A stretch of 38,119 nt of DNA from a virus, in the IMG/VR virus record IMGVR_UViG_3300047471_000283, positions 1-38,119 of that record; one strand, 5' to 3'. Made by a program: the position numbers and the translations under genes. Shown here piece after piece: positions 15,489 through 22,761 of this stretch (its first letter is position 1; every line of letters begins with the position of its first letter). The notes beneath the pieces were generated by a model. It worked only from the letters and a program-made list of their open reading frames with translations, was not told the origin of the DNA and searched no databases.

Positions 15489-15783
15489 ACCGGACCTTTC
15501 GTTTCACCGTCCGGGTACGGTGACAGTTAGCACAAACCACTTCACACTTCGCGATCTCTCGGAGTAGTCGATCGGTTCCGTAGTTCCAACAGCGCCCGAT
15601 ACAGAGGAGCTTCCTACCACGAACATGATCGAAGTCCATGCACTCGGGAGGGTACTTTCGCCCGCAGTCAGCACAGGGAACGTTCTTAGCCCCGATCAGT
15701 AGCTGCTTCCGGCGCTGGTACCGTTCACGGTAGTACTTCCTTCGGTGTGCGAGCACACTACTTCGCTGACTTGAACGAGCCAT
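15478..15783 (-). CDS. Short HNH endonuclease, paralogue 2 of 3
   Basis: ATG 15783, 101 aa, no clear ribosome-binding site; it overlaps the ligase gene upstream by 26 bases and the nuclease gene by 11. The core PCADCGRKYPPECMDFDHVRG ... VVCANCHRTRT is nearly the same as the paralogues at 12821-13084 and 22411-22761, including shared DNA around 15615-15640. The basic N-terminal about 30 residues (HRRKYYRERYQRRKQ) are a likely DNA-binding helix. A free-standing mobile endonuclease. Confidence 0.8.
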   Translation of the reverse strand: MARSSQRSSVLAHRRKYYRERYQRRKQLLIGAKNVPCADCGRKYPPECMDFDHVRGRKLLCIGRCWNYGTDRLLREIAKCEVVCANCHRTRTVKRKVRYAH

Positions 15784-16528
15784 CGTTATCGATTGTCGCC
15801 TTGAACAAGCTGCCAGAAGCAGCATGAAACACGACAATCCCCTCGGCGGCGTGTCCCGGAGCGGCGATTGAGCCCTCCTTGCGGAGCCACTCGATCATGA
15901 ACTCGGGGACGAAGCGCATCCGCCGAGACTCCGGCTCGTCCTTGAACCCGATCACGTTCATCCACGGCCCTTCGTACAGCACGGGGACCACCGAGATCGC
16001 GACCCCCTGCTCGCGGATGGACTGAAGCTCCTCCGTCAACTGCCACGGGTGACCCAACTCGGTCTGGAACCACTTGAACGTGTTGAACAGGGAGAAGGTC
16101 TTGCCCTCCGCCCCGTAGCCACGCTGAATGCCCTTGCCCCACCACTCGCCGAAGTGCGTCCCCTCGCCGAGGGCGTAGATGAGGGCGTCCTTGTTGTCCT
16201 GAACCCACTGACCGAAGCCAGCGTTGTCCCGGCCCGGGGCGAGCATCCGCGTCCGTGACTGGGCCGCGATCTCGAATCGCCCGGTCAGCTTGCCGGTGCT
16301 GGTGGAGTCGGTCTTGCCGGTGAACGGATCGGGCTCGCGCTCCTGCCAGATCACGACAGCGGCATTGGTGCCGTCGAGCTTCTCGGTGATGATGATGTTG
16401 CGGTTGAGGCGACCGATCTTCGGCCACGCCTTGAAGTCGGGCACGGCCATCAGGTAGTCGATCTCAGCCGCGCGCTCGGCCTCAATGCGGGCCTTGATCG
16501 CTGCCACTTCCTCGGGAGTCTTCTTCAT
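15758..16528 (-). CDS. RNA ligase family protein (nucleotidyltransferase)
   Basis: ATG 16528 with AAAGGACAATC upstream; 256 aa. Motif I is ITEKLDGTNAAV with K50 as the candidate AMP-accepting lysine; GEWWGKGIQRGY (127-138) and FSLFNTFKW (145-153) fit motifs III/IIIa, EGIVVF (229-234) motif IV, and LFKAT (241-245, K243) motif V. This is the layout of the RNA_ligase (Rnl2/DRB0094-like) family. It would seal nicks in RNA, for example tRNA cut by host defence. There is no polynucleotide kinase gene in the window; a PPP-family phosphatase is at 24230-24958. Confidence 0.86.
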   Translation of the reverse strand: MKKTPEEVAAIKARIEAERAAEIDYLMAVPDFKAWPKIGRLNRNIIITEKLDGTNAAVVIWQEREPDPFTGKTDSTSTGKLTGRFEIAAQSRTRMLAPGRDNAGFGQWVQDNKDALIYALGEGTHFGEWWGKGIQRGYGAEGKTFSLFNTFKWFQTELGHPWQLTEELQSIREQGVAISVVPVLYEGPWMNVIGFKDEPESRRMRFVPEFMIEWLRKEGSIAAPGHAAEGIVVFHAASGSLFKATIDNDGSFKSAK

Positions 16529-16664
16529 TGATTGTCCTTTCAGGGATGGCGAGGTCCGCAGGAATCCAGAGGTCCCGGATGTCCTTCTCGGAGATTCCCG
16601 CACGACGGAGGTCAACGACGAGGGCCGTAGCCCTCGCCTGACGTTCCTCTCTACTGCTGCACAT
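16482..16664 (-). CDS. Small protein of unknown function (60 aa)
   Basis: ATG 16664 with GAGGGTGCGG just upstream; overlaps the gene before by 14 bases and the RNA ligase start by 47. Residues 1-45 look natural (RATALVVDLRRAGISEKDIRDLW), compatible with a small helical domain; the last about 15 residues share DNA with the ligase N-terminus. No family recognised. Confidence 0.55.
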   Translation of the reverse strand: MCSSREERQARATALVVDLRRAGISEKDIRDLWIPADLAIPERTINEEDSRGSGSDQGPH

Positions 16665-17373
16665 CCGCACCCTCGACCGCGCCGGGTGTGGCATCCGCCA
16701 ACTGCTGCTCCGACTCGAACGCCAGCTTGTCGAGCACGGCGCGCTTCTCGGGGGTCATCTCACCATCGGCCCACGAGAGGGCCGCGTCCTCGGTCGCCTG
16801 CAACTCCGGATCGCTCGGGGCCTCGACCTTCGTCTCGGTCGGAAGGAGCGTCGGGTGCGGGAGCCGCACACGGACCACACGCTGGAGGATCACCACCATC
16901 AGGCCGGAGCCGTTCGGGAGGAGGGCCGACAACTGCCACTGTTCCGGGCCGTTGACCATCTCGGTCATGTAGTCGCCCGCACCCGTGGTGCTGCACGACT
17001 TGGTCTTGAACAGGACCTTCGGAGCGATGAACGCCATCTCGCCGTCGCCCATGTCCACGATCTGCGACTTCGGGTAGTAGTGGGCGATGTTCGGGTCGAG
17101 GTCGAACTTGCTCCAGTCCTCCTTCGCCGGGTCGTACGGCGCGTCCTTCTCGGGTGTGTCCTTCTCGGGCGGCGGGATCGGACCCTCGCCAGAGGCGGCG
17201 TCCATCTGCCCGGCGGTCGGCACACCCTCGGCGGGCTCGTCCTTGTCGATGCCCAGTCGGGCCATGAGAGCCTCGACGCTGGTCTTCAGCGAACCGGGCT
17301 TCTCGAAATCGTACTCGGGGGTTGCTTCGGTCGTCGCGGCCTCATCCTGCACCGGCTTCTGCTCGTCAGCCAT
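16651..17373 (-). CDS. Acidic protein of unknown function (240 aa)
   Basis: ATG 17373 follows AGGAGGCAAC. The first about 95 residues are Pro/Glu/Asp-rich and probably disordered; the middle (SQIVDMGDGEMAFIAPKVLF, then STTGAGDYMTEMVNGPEQWQ) looks folded; the end is again acidic. No TM or catalytic motif. Position upstream of the RNA ligase; function unknown. Confidence 0.72.
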   Translation of the reverse strand: MADEQKPVQDEAATTEATPEYDFEKPGSLKTSVEALMARLGIDKDEPAEGVPTAGQMDAASGEGPIPPPEKDTPEKDAPYDPAKEDWSKFDLDPNIAHYYPKSQIVDMGDGEMAFIAPKVLFKTKSCSTTGAGDYMTEMVNGPEQWQLSALLPNGSGLMVVILQRVVRVRLPHPTLLPTETKVEAPSDPELQATEDAALSWADGEMTPEKRAVLDKLAFESEQQLADATPGAVEGADVQQ

Positions 17374-17384
17374 GTTGCCTCCTG

Positions 17385-17642
17385 TCACACTTCGATGATG
17401 GTGATGACTACGTACGGTGAGTAGTTGTGTGTTTCACTGATGTCGGTCTGCTCTGCTGGGCGACCGAGGCCCAGAGTGTGGCGCATCGTGATGCGCGCAC
17501 CCTCGTCGTCTACGAAGACGCGGAACTCAGCGGGCACAGCCACACCACTGTCGTCCGTGATCTCCACGCTCCACTGATTCAGCGGGGGCACCATGCTGAT
17601 GATGTCCTCGATGACGCGGAGCAGCTTTGGTGTCTTACGCAT
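17385..17642 (-). CDS. Small beta-rich protein of unknown function (85 aa)
   Basis: ATG 17642 has GGGGGC close upstream; sequence further 5' in the same frame is a shadow. The product (RVIEDIISMVPPLNQWSVEI ... NYSPYVVITIIEV) is beta-rich and ends in a hydrophobic strand. It lies between the first glycosyltransferase and the acidic protein. No family recognised. Confidence 0.65.
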   Translation of the reverse strand: MRKTPKLLRVIEDIISMVPPLNQWSVEITDDSGVAVPAEFRVFVDDEGARITMRHTLGLGRPAEQTDISETHNYSPYVVITIIEV

Positions 17643-17656
17643 TATGCCCCCGGTAG

Positions 17657-18235
17657 CTAGTCCCCCCTCGGTCGGATGATCGAGATGACCTTGTCGATGA
17701 AGATGGCCCGGAGCCCAAGCTCGTCCTGCACAGCCCGGCCCCACAGGTAGTCGTGGATGTTCGCCTGCCAACCCTGCCACGGAGGGAGGAGCCGCAGGTT
17801 CGGCACCACAAACATTGGTGTGCCCACGTTACACAACTCGTACACGGGAACACGCCAGAGGATGCGGTTGTCGGCACCGTACTGCATCCGGAAGACCAGC
17901 ATGTTCTCGGGGTGGCGGCCGATCGCGTCCCTCGCTGCGGCGAGCGCATCCGGGGTGAAGATGTCGTCGTCGTCGCAGAACATCAGGTGGGTGCCCGTCG
18001 CCAACTCCATCCCCTTGTCCCGCTGGCTGGCCCCGTTGTTCGCTGTCTTCACGGGCGTCTGAGTGAGCCGGAGTTTCCCCAACCCGAGAGAGACGTTGAA
18101 GTCCGGCCAAAAGTCCCCGGGACCGTCATGAACCACGATCAGTTCGTCACCATCCAGCAACTGTGGACCGATGCTCAGGATCGTGTTCTTCAGGGTCGGC
18201 CGACCACAGGTGGGGACGATGACCGAGAGCCTCAC
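17657..18235 (-). CDS. Glycosyltransferase family 2 (GT-A fold)
   Basis: GTG 18235 overlaps the stop of the next glycosyltransferase in GTGA; ATG 18259 is an alternative without a better ribosome-binding site. In the 192-aa product, LSVIVPTCGRPTLKNTILSI is the nucleotide-sugar-binding start of GT2 enzymes and THLMFCDDDDIFTPDAL carries the DxD-like metal site (DDDD). The length is short for GT2, so only the catalytic fold is present. It lies with a second GT2 and an FAD/SDR fusion, forming a phage glycan island. Confidence 0.87.
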   Translation of the reverse strand: MRLSVIVPTCGRPTLKNTILSIGPQLLDGDELIVVHDGPGDFWPDFNVSLGLGKLRLTQTPVKTANNGASQRDKGMELATGTHLMFCDDDDIFTPDALAAARDAIGRHPENMLVFRMQYGADNRILWRVPVYELCNVGTPMFVVPNLRLLPPWQGWQANIHDYLWGRAVQDELGLRAIFIDKVISIIRPRGD

Positions 18236-18954
18236 TTCTGTTCCCACAGTGCCCCCCATTCCCGGTTGAGGTTGCGGATGACGCTGATCTCGCCGCTGCC
18301 CATCTTCGCCATCTTCTCGTAGTGAATCAGCCGCATCCGTTCCATCTCCGCACCGAGGTCATGGCGTGCGTGAGGCAGGTGGTTGGCGATGATCAGCGGG
18401 TGGTGAACGAAGCGGATGCCCATCGTGTTGAGGCGGAAGGCGAGGTCGTCGTCTTCGTAGCCGTACTCGGTGAAGTCCTCGTCGTAGCCCCGGATGTGCT
18501 GGAGCGGGGCGGTCAGCATCCCACCGAAGAGGAAGTAGGGCCGCTGGCTGCCGGACACCTCGACACCGTTCTCCTCGATGCGAGCGAGGTGGGCGGAGCC
18601 GAAGTCGTCCATGATGTGACCGTACAGGTCGTACAGGGCACCGGCCCGGGGCACGATGCCCGAGTGGCAGATGATCGTGACCATCCCCTGCGCGCGGCGG
18701 ATGCCGACGTTGAGGGGGCGGGACGGGTTGCGCCACCGGCTATCACCTCGGTTGAGACGGTGGTACTCGACGGTGATCGGCATGGCTTGGATCGCGTCGA
18801 GCAGCCCCGGCTCGTCGGTGCTGTCGTCCACCACGATGAACTGGTGGCTGACCCCGAGGTCGGGCTGGTTGAAGAAGGACGCCATCGTCTGCTTGAAGTG
18901 CTCGACCCGATTATGAACCGGGACCACGACCGTCAGGTCGTACGTTGGCTGCAT
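18232..18954 (-). CDS. Glycosyltransferase family 2 with galactosyltransferase-like C-terminal part
   Basis: ATG 18954 with GGAGTT 5 bases upstream, overlapping the FAD/SDR gene by 22 bases. 240 aa: LTVVVPVHNRVEHFKQTMAS (GT2 start), FIVVDDSTDEP, then GMLTAPLQHIRGYDEDF and YGYEDDDLAFRLNTMGIRF, a pattern of the Glyco_transf_7C / galactosyltransferase type (GxDExFxGWGxEDxDL variant). Soluble, no TM. It would transfer a hexose from a nucleotide sugar to a glycan, phage protein or modified base. Confidence 0.88.
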   Translation of the reverse strand: MQPTYDLTVVVPVHNRVEHFKQTMASFFNQPDLGVSHQFIVVDDSTDEPGLLDAIQAMPITVEYHRLNRGDSRWRNPSRPLNVGIRRAQGMVTIICHSGIVPRAGALYDLYGHIMDDFGSAHLARIEENGVEVSGSQRPYFLFGGMLTAPLQHIRGYDEDFTEYGYEDDDLAFRLNTMGIRFVHHPLIIANHLPHARHDLGAEMERMRLIHYEKMAKMGSGEISVIRNLNREWGALWEQK

Positions 18955-20714
18955 ATGAACTCCTTCAGTGCGGCCTTCACCTCGTCGAGGGTCATGACGT
19001 ACGGACCCGGGACGTTGTAGGTGACGGTGGGCTTGTCGTAGAACTTCTCACCGCCGACCTCCTCTTGCAGCCAGCCGAAGTCGAGCGGCGGGGTGACGAG
19101 GTTGACATCGGTCAGGTCGCGGATGCGGATGTCCTGAATGTCCGACCACAGGCGAGTGAGCGGGTACCACTGGAACGTAGACCACGGACTGACCTCGATC
19201 GGCCGCTTGTGGAGCAGATCGAAGAGCGCGTTCTTCTTCAGGCCCGGACCGAACAGGGCGGGCAGGCGGATGATGCGGACCTTGGGGAAGTGGTCCTTGA
19301 CCCACATCTCGAAGGCCCAACGGTTCGCACCGTAGCTCGTCTCGGGCGGGTAACCGAACCGGCGCGGAATGGCATCGACCGTGCTGATGAGGATGAACTC
19401 GTCAGTGGTCACCTTCTCCAGCATCCGCTTCAGGCGGGTCAGCATCGCGAAGTCTTCGTCCGGATGCATGTTCGCCCACCACTTGGTGCCCTTCAGGGCG
19501 GTGCATACGATCTGGCTGTAGTGACCGGGGTCGAGTGGCTTCATCGTGTTGGACAGGTCAGTCCACCGACCATCACCCATCAGAGACGAGCCGACGAACC
19601 CAGTGTAGCCGACCAGTGCTCGGCGTCCACGCCGCAGGACACCAGTCTTGCCTCGCACCATCCACTCACCTCGTTCGATCTCATCCACCGCATCATAGAA
19701 GCTATTGAACTTGGACCCGAGTACTGAAACCACTCGCGGCGATTCGGCCGAGTACTCCCACAGGATCGGACGCCCATCGTTCTCCTCGTTCTGCTCCAGC
19801 ACGACGCGCGTCGTCCAGAGCGAGCCGGTGTGCACAGCCCGACCCAGCGAGGGTACGAACCGCTTCACGTCCCGGAGCATAGCTTCCCAGTTCGAGTCCC
19901 TGTGGAGCGGGCCGTGTGGCTCCGAGTTGATCCACGTATCGTGCGGCGTGTAGGTGACGTGGGTCAGTGCCTTCTCGCCAGTGGGCGGATAGCCCATCAG
20001 CGACCAGTACGGACCGTCCATCACGGTGATGTCCACGTCGAGGTCCGGCACCTGACAGAGCGCCACCTCGCACCACTCCTTCTTGAGGCGCGTCTTCAGA
20101 CCCGGCACGACCTTGTCGAGGTTGGCGTAGGTGCAGTTGAACACGTAGCGGGCGGTGATGTAGAAGGCGGAGAGCCGCTCGATGTTCGGGATCACCCGGA
20201 CGAGGACGTTGTTCTCGTCACCCTTCACCGGGAAGCCCGTGCCCGAGAGGGTCGGGATGCCTGCGAGGGTAAGCTGGCGGGCCGTCATCTCCCGCAGCTT
20301 CCGCACGTCGAAGCTAATCTCCGGCACGCTGTACACCTGTGACACCATGTCGTGGGCGAAGAGCGTGTGCTTGATCGGCCGGATCGGGGCACCGATCTCC
20401 CTCGCGACGCGCTCGAACTCGGCCGGTGGGGTCTTGCTGTTGTGGGCGATCGCGTACCAGTGGTCCTTGTTGGGGGCCATGGCGTAGACGTGGTCGTTCA
20501 GGAAGCGCCGGTAGTGCTTCGCGGCCGACCGGGCCGTCTCGATGTAGCGAGGATAGTGCATCCCCGAGTGGACGCGGGCTTGGTTCACCCGGGTCGCACT
20601 CGACATGATGGAGGACGGCTCCACGATCACGACGCTCAGGCCCACGTTGTGGAGGGCCAGCGCGATCTTCGTACCGTAGAAGCCTCCGCCCAACACAACC
20701 GCATCGACTTTCAT
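18933..20714 (-). CDS. Bifunctional fusion: FAD-dependent oxidoreductase (DAO type) plus SDR/epimerase-like domain
   Basis: ATG 20714 overlaps the GroES-like stop (ATGA). 593 aa. Residues 4-360: FAD-binding GGGFYG (9-14) with Glu32 closing the beta-alpha-beta, then NQARVHSGMHYPR (44-56), a signature I know from oxidoreductases in surface-polysaccharide clusters. Residues 365-590: Rossmann motif G369-x-x-G372-x-x-G375, LISTVDAIP (442-450) and YGANR (461-465), the YxxxK active site with Arg for Lys, as in atypical extended SDRs. I know these as separate genes; here they are one chain. The product may oxidise and epimerise a sugar for the two neighbouring glycosyltransferases. Confidence 0.88.
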   Translation of the reverse strand: MKVDAVVLGGGFYGTKIALALHNVGLSVVIVEPSSIMSSATRVNQARVHSGMHYPRYIETARSAAKHYRRFLNDHVYAMAPNKDHWYAIAHNSKTPPAEFERVAREIGAPIRPIKHTLFAHDMVSQVYSVPEISFDVRKLREMTARQLTLAGIPTLSGTGFPVKGDENNVLVRVIPNIERLSAFYITARYVFNCTYANLDKVVPGLKTRLKKEWCEVALCQVPDLDVDITVMDGPYWSLMGYPPTGEKALTHVTYTPHDTWINSEPHGPLHRDSNWEAMLRDVKRFVPSLGRAVHTGSLWTTRVVLEQNEENDGRPILWEYSAESPRVVSVLGSKFNSFYDAVDEIERGEWMVRGKTGVLRRGRRALVGYTGFVGSSLMGDGRWTDLSNTMKPLDPGHYSQIVCTALKGTKWWANMHPDEDFAMLTRLKRMLEKVTTDEFILISTVDAIPRRFGYPPETSYGANRWAFEMWVKDHFPKVRIIRLPALFGPGLKKNALFDLLHKRPIEVSPWSTFQWYPLTRLWSDIQDIRIRDLTDVNLVTPPLDFGWLQEEVGGEKFYDKPTVTYNVPGPYVMTLDEVKAALKEFICSQRTT

Positions 20715-20998
20715 GCGCGGAACACTCCGAGAAGGTCAGACTCCATCACGAGGTAGCACCGTTCCTTCGGGCTTTCAGCCACAAGCTGTAGATCGATGGG
20801 AGTGCCGCAGTACTTGGTGGTGACAACCGTCTCCAGTGGGCGCACACTCGTAACCTGCGGGCCAACTGCCAGCACGAGGGCGAACTGCGACTCCTTCGTC
20901 TCATCGAGATGTACGACCTCGATGAAGGCGGACTGGAGCTTGTCTTCGTCAAGGCGCTTGATGAGCACACGTTTTCCTTGGGGGGTGAGGACGTTCAT
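20711..20998 (-). CDS. GroES-like co-chaperonin
   Basis: ATG 20998 overlaps the MazG-like stop in ATGA. 95 aa, the usual GroES length. GKRVLIKRLDED matches the N-terminal strand, FIEVVHLDETKES is the mobile-loop region, FALVLAVGPQ, VVTTKYCGTPIDL and YLVMESDLLGVF follow the GroES order. The phage has no GroEL here, so it would work with the host chaperonin, perhaps for capsid protein folding like T4 gp31. Confidence 0.85.
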   Translation of the reverse strand: MNVLTPQGKRVLIKRLDEDKLQSAFIEVVHLDETKESQFALVLAVGPQVTSVRPLETVVTTKYCGTPIDLQLVAESPKERCYLVMESDLLGVFRA

Positions 20999-21297
20999 GA
21001 CTGACTCCGTTCGTAGTTGATGAGGTACCGCAGGGCCATCGCACCGGTCTGAGCGACCTCGTGCAGCGTCTTCTTCTGTAGGCGGGGGAGCAGCGTGGTC
21101 TGACCGACCGCCTCTGCCTCCTCGACCATGTTGAGCGTGGCCTGCATCACCTCGCCCGCTTCTTCCACGAGGATCGCAGCCTGTCGCACCGGATCGTGGT
21201 GCCAACCGGGGTGCTTCTTCTCGGCCGCCCGGAGGGCTGCCATGATACGCATGACGGCTCGGACCTCGGGGGCGGTGACTTCCTTTTCCTTCGCCAT
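20995..21297 (-). CDS. MazG-like nucleotide pyrophosphohydrolase family protein
   Basis: ATG 21297 with GGAGGGCTG upstream, overlapping the gene before (TGATG). 100 aa, all helical. AAILVEEAGEVMQATLN is the E-x-x-E-[GAV]-E motif of all-alpha NTP pyrophosphohydrolases, and LHEVAQTGAMALRYL is the second helix with the E...D-type positions (here E, Q). The second acidic pair is partly lost, so activity is not certain. Likely hydrolyses (d)NTPs or (p)ppGpp-like nucleotides. Confidence 0.75.
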   Translation of the reverse strand: MAKEKEVTAPEVRAVMRIMAALRAAEKKHPGWHHDPVRQAAILVEEAGEVMQATLNMVEEAEAVGQTTLLPRLQKKTLHEVAQTGAMALRYLINYERSQS

Positions 21298-21518
21298 CAG
21301 CCCTCCACCGTCATGTAGATGACCTTCGCCATGTCACGGCGGCGGCGGTAGACGACGATGGCGTCGTTGTCGGCGTTCACTTGGACGGTGACGACCGCAT
21401 CGATCCCCAGCCCGATGCCATCGATGTGTAGCTTGTCGGTGCCGAGGTTGAACCGGGTCATCACGTCGATGTCAGGCGCGGGAGAACTCGGCTGCTTCTT
21501 CTTCGGTGATGAGGACAC
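21297..21518 (-). CDS. Protein of unknown function (73 aa)
   Basis: GTG 21518 has AAGGAGG 8 bases upstream, inside the coding sequence of the previous gene, and overlaps it by 47 bases. The C-terminal half (GIDAVVTVQVNADNDAIVVY) is beta-rich. A later ATG at residue 20 (MTRFNLG) has no ribosome-binding site. No family recognised. Confidence 0.62.
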   Translation of the reverse strand: MSSSPKKKQPSSPAPDIDVMTRFNLGTDKLHIDGIGLGIDAVVTVQVNADNDAIVVYRRRRDMAKVIYMTVEG

Positions 21519-21720
21519 GAACCATACCTCCTTGGGACTTGGCAATGCGGGCGGCGGACGCGAGGTTGTGCAGGATCAGAGCCCCGGCCTTGTTCGGCGA
21601 AAACGTGTACACGAGACCAAGCTCGTCCTTGTCGTCCGAGTAGTCTGACTGGTACCACGTCAACTCCTTGCCATCCTTGAACACGACGTACCACGGGGCG
21701 AGTGTTGTGGGGGCGCTCAT
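21472..21720 (-). CDS. Protein of unknown function (82 aa)
   Basis: ATG 21720 with GAGGAAC close upstream; ATGA junction with the gene before. Starts WYVVFKDGKELTWYQSDYSD, a short beta-rich domain, and ends with an Ala/Glu-rich helix (LITEEEAAEFSRA). No recognised family. Confidence 0.7.
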   Translation of the reverse strand: MSAPTTLAPWYVVFKDGKELTWYQSDYSDDKDELGLVYTFSPNKAGALILHNLASAARIAKSQGGMVRVLITEEEAAEFSRA

Positions 21721-21896
21721 TGTTCCTCGAACGGGGGAAGACTGCCGGGCTGGTGACGACGCACGCCCTCGTTGGGCGCACTACGTTGCTCGCGACGGAC
21801 CTTGCGGGGCCGCCGCTGCTGCTGCTCTTCCTTCTCCAACAGGTCTTCGAGTTGCTCGGGACTGAGTGACACACGGCGCAGGGGATCGTACTTCAT
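21717..21896 (-). CDS. Small basic/acidic protein of unknown function (59 aa)
   Basis: ATG 21896 in an ATGA junction; weak ribosome-binding site, so probably coupled. LSPEQLEDLLEKEEQQQ then RRPRKVRREQR: a charged helix followed by a basic stretch. Could bind nucleic acid; no family recognised. Confidence 0.6.
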   Translation of the reverse strand: MKYDPLRRVSLSPEQLEDLLEKEEQQQRRPRKVRREQRSAPNEGVRRHQPGSLPPFEEQ

Positions 21897-22096
21897 CGGG
21901 GCCACGACCGGAAGGTAGCTCGGACACCCGTTCGCCCACCGTTGTCGAGGTCCTGACGGTCCCACCAGCCGCCCATCACCCTGATGTCGGCGACGATGAT
22001 GGATACGAGGAAGTACATCGGGAGCATGATGAGGTGCCCGATGAGGATGACCGGCAGCCGGGGCAGCCAGAAAATGCGGTTGATGAGGCGGATCAT
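21893..22096 (-). CDS. Small membrane protein (67 aa)
   Basis: ATG 22096 in an ATGA junction. Hydrophobic segment about residues 11-38 (PRLPVILIGHLIMLPMYFLV and onwards), long enough for one or two TM passes, then a polar, Arg-rich tail. Function unknown. Confidence 0.62.
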   Translation of the reverse strand: MIRLINRIFWLPRLPVILIGHLIMLPMYFLVSIIVADIRVMGGWWDRQDLDNGGRTGVRATFRSWPR

Positions 22097-22236
22097 CGGC
22101 CATCCCATCGAAAGTAGATACACCAGTACGTGTGGATGAACTTCCCACTGATCGAGATGAAGCGGTCCCAGAGGGCGAACTGGATCGTGAGACCCCATTC
22201 CATGGAACTCTTCTGCCGCCAACCCCCGACCCTCAT
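22093..22236 (-). CDS. Small aromatic-rich protein (47 aa)
   Basis: ATG 22236 in an ATGA junction; a second Met at residue 12 has its own GAAGAG site. The peptide (MEWGLTIQFALWDRFISISG, then FIHTYWCIYFRW) is rich in Trp/Phe/Tyr and probably membrane-associated. It would be easy to miss because of its length, but it fits the tight gene chain without a gap. Confidence 0.55.
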   Translation of the reverse strand: MRVGGWRQKSSMEWGLTIQFALWDRFISISGKFIHTYWCIYFRWDGR

Positions 22237-22409
22237 CGGTGGAACTTCGGCGTCGGCCCGCCCTGTGGAGGACCCGGCACGGAGGGCGTGTGCACCATGT
22301 CACCACCGCACGTCGGGCACGTCATCATGTCGTTCCGCTCGTCCACCTTGCGAATCTCCTCGATGACCCGCTCGCAGTCACCCGTACACTTGAAGCTGTA
22401 AAGAGGCAT
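22233..22409 (-). CDS. FmdB-type zinc-ribbon protein (58 aa)
   Basis: ATG 22409 has AAGGAG upstream, overlapping the end of the HNH gene. MPLYSFKCTGDCER, then MMTCPTCGGDM: start 'MPxYxFxC', two Cys pairs and a Pro-rich tail, the layout of the FmdB/CxxC 'putative regulatory protein' zinc ribbons. Probably a small nucleic-acid or protein-binding factor. The gene is short and lies between two overlaps. Confidence 0.7.
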   Translation of the reverse strand: MPLYSFKCTGDCERVIEEIRKVDERNDMMTCPTCGGDMVHTPSVPGPPQGGPTPKFHR

Positions 22410-22410
22410 C

Positions 22411-22761
22411 CTACTTCTCCTTCATGCGGTTCTTAGTCCGCGTTCGATGGCAGTTGGCACAGACGAGATCGCACTTGGCGACCTCTTTGAGCACGATTGC
22501 CCAGCGCCGGAGAACATTCTGTGTATTGACCATGAAGACCTTCCGGCCCCTGACATGATCGAAGTCCATGCACTCGGTCGGGTATGAGTACCCACAATCC
22601 ATACATGGAGCAGCCTTCAAGGCAGCCATCCGCTCTCTACCTTTTGCCGCAGAGACCCTTGACTGTCTCTGCGCGATCATGCGCCAACGACCCGGGTGTG
22701 CTTTCCGCCATTTCCGGGACTGCTTGCGGCGGTAAGCCTTTGTCTCACTGGGTAGGCGCAT
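22411..22761 (-). CDS. Short HNH endonuclease, paralogue 3 of 3
   Basis: ATG 22761 with AGGAGG upstream, overlapping the helicase gene by 17 bases. 116 aa: basic N-terminal about 45 residues (KAYRRKQSRKWRKAHPGRWR), then PCMDCGYSYPTECMDFDHVRG and LVCANCHRTRTK. Same core as at 12821-13084 and 15478-15783, here with the longest basic arm. Wedged at the end of the helicase gene like a free-standing homing nuclease. Confidence 0.85.
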   Translation of the reverse strand: MRLPSETKAYRRKQSRKWRKAHPGRWRMIAQRQSRVSAAKGRERMAALKAAPCMDCGYSYPTECMDFDHVRGRKVFMVNTQNVLRRWAIVLKEVAKCDLVCANCHRTRTKNRMKEK

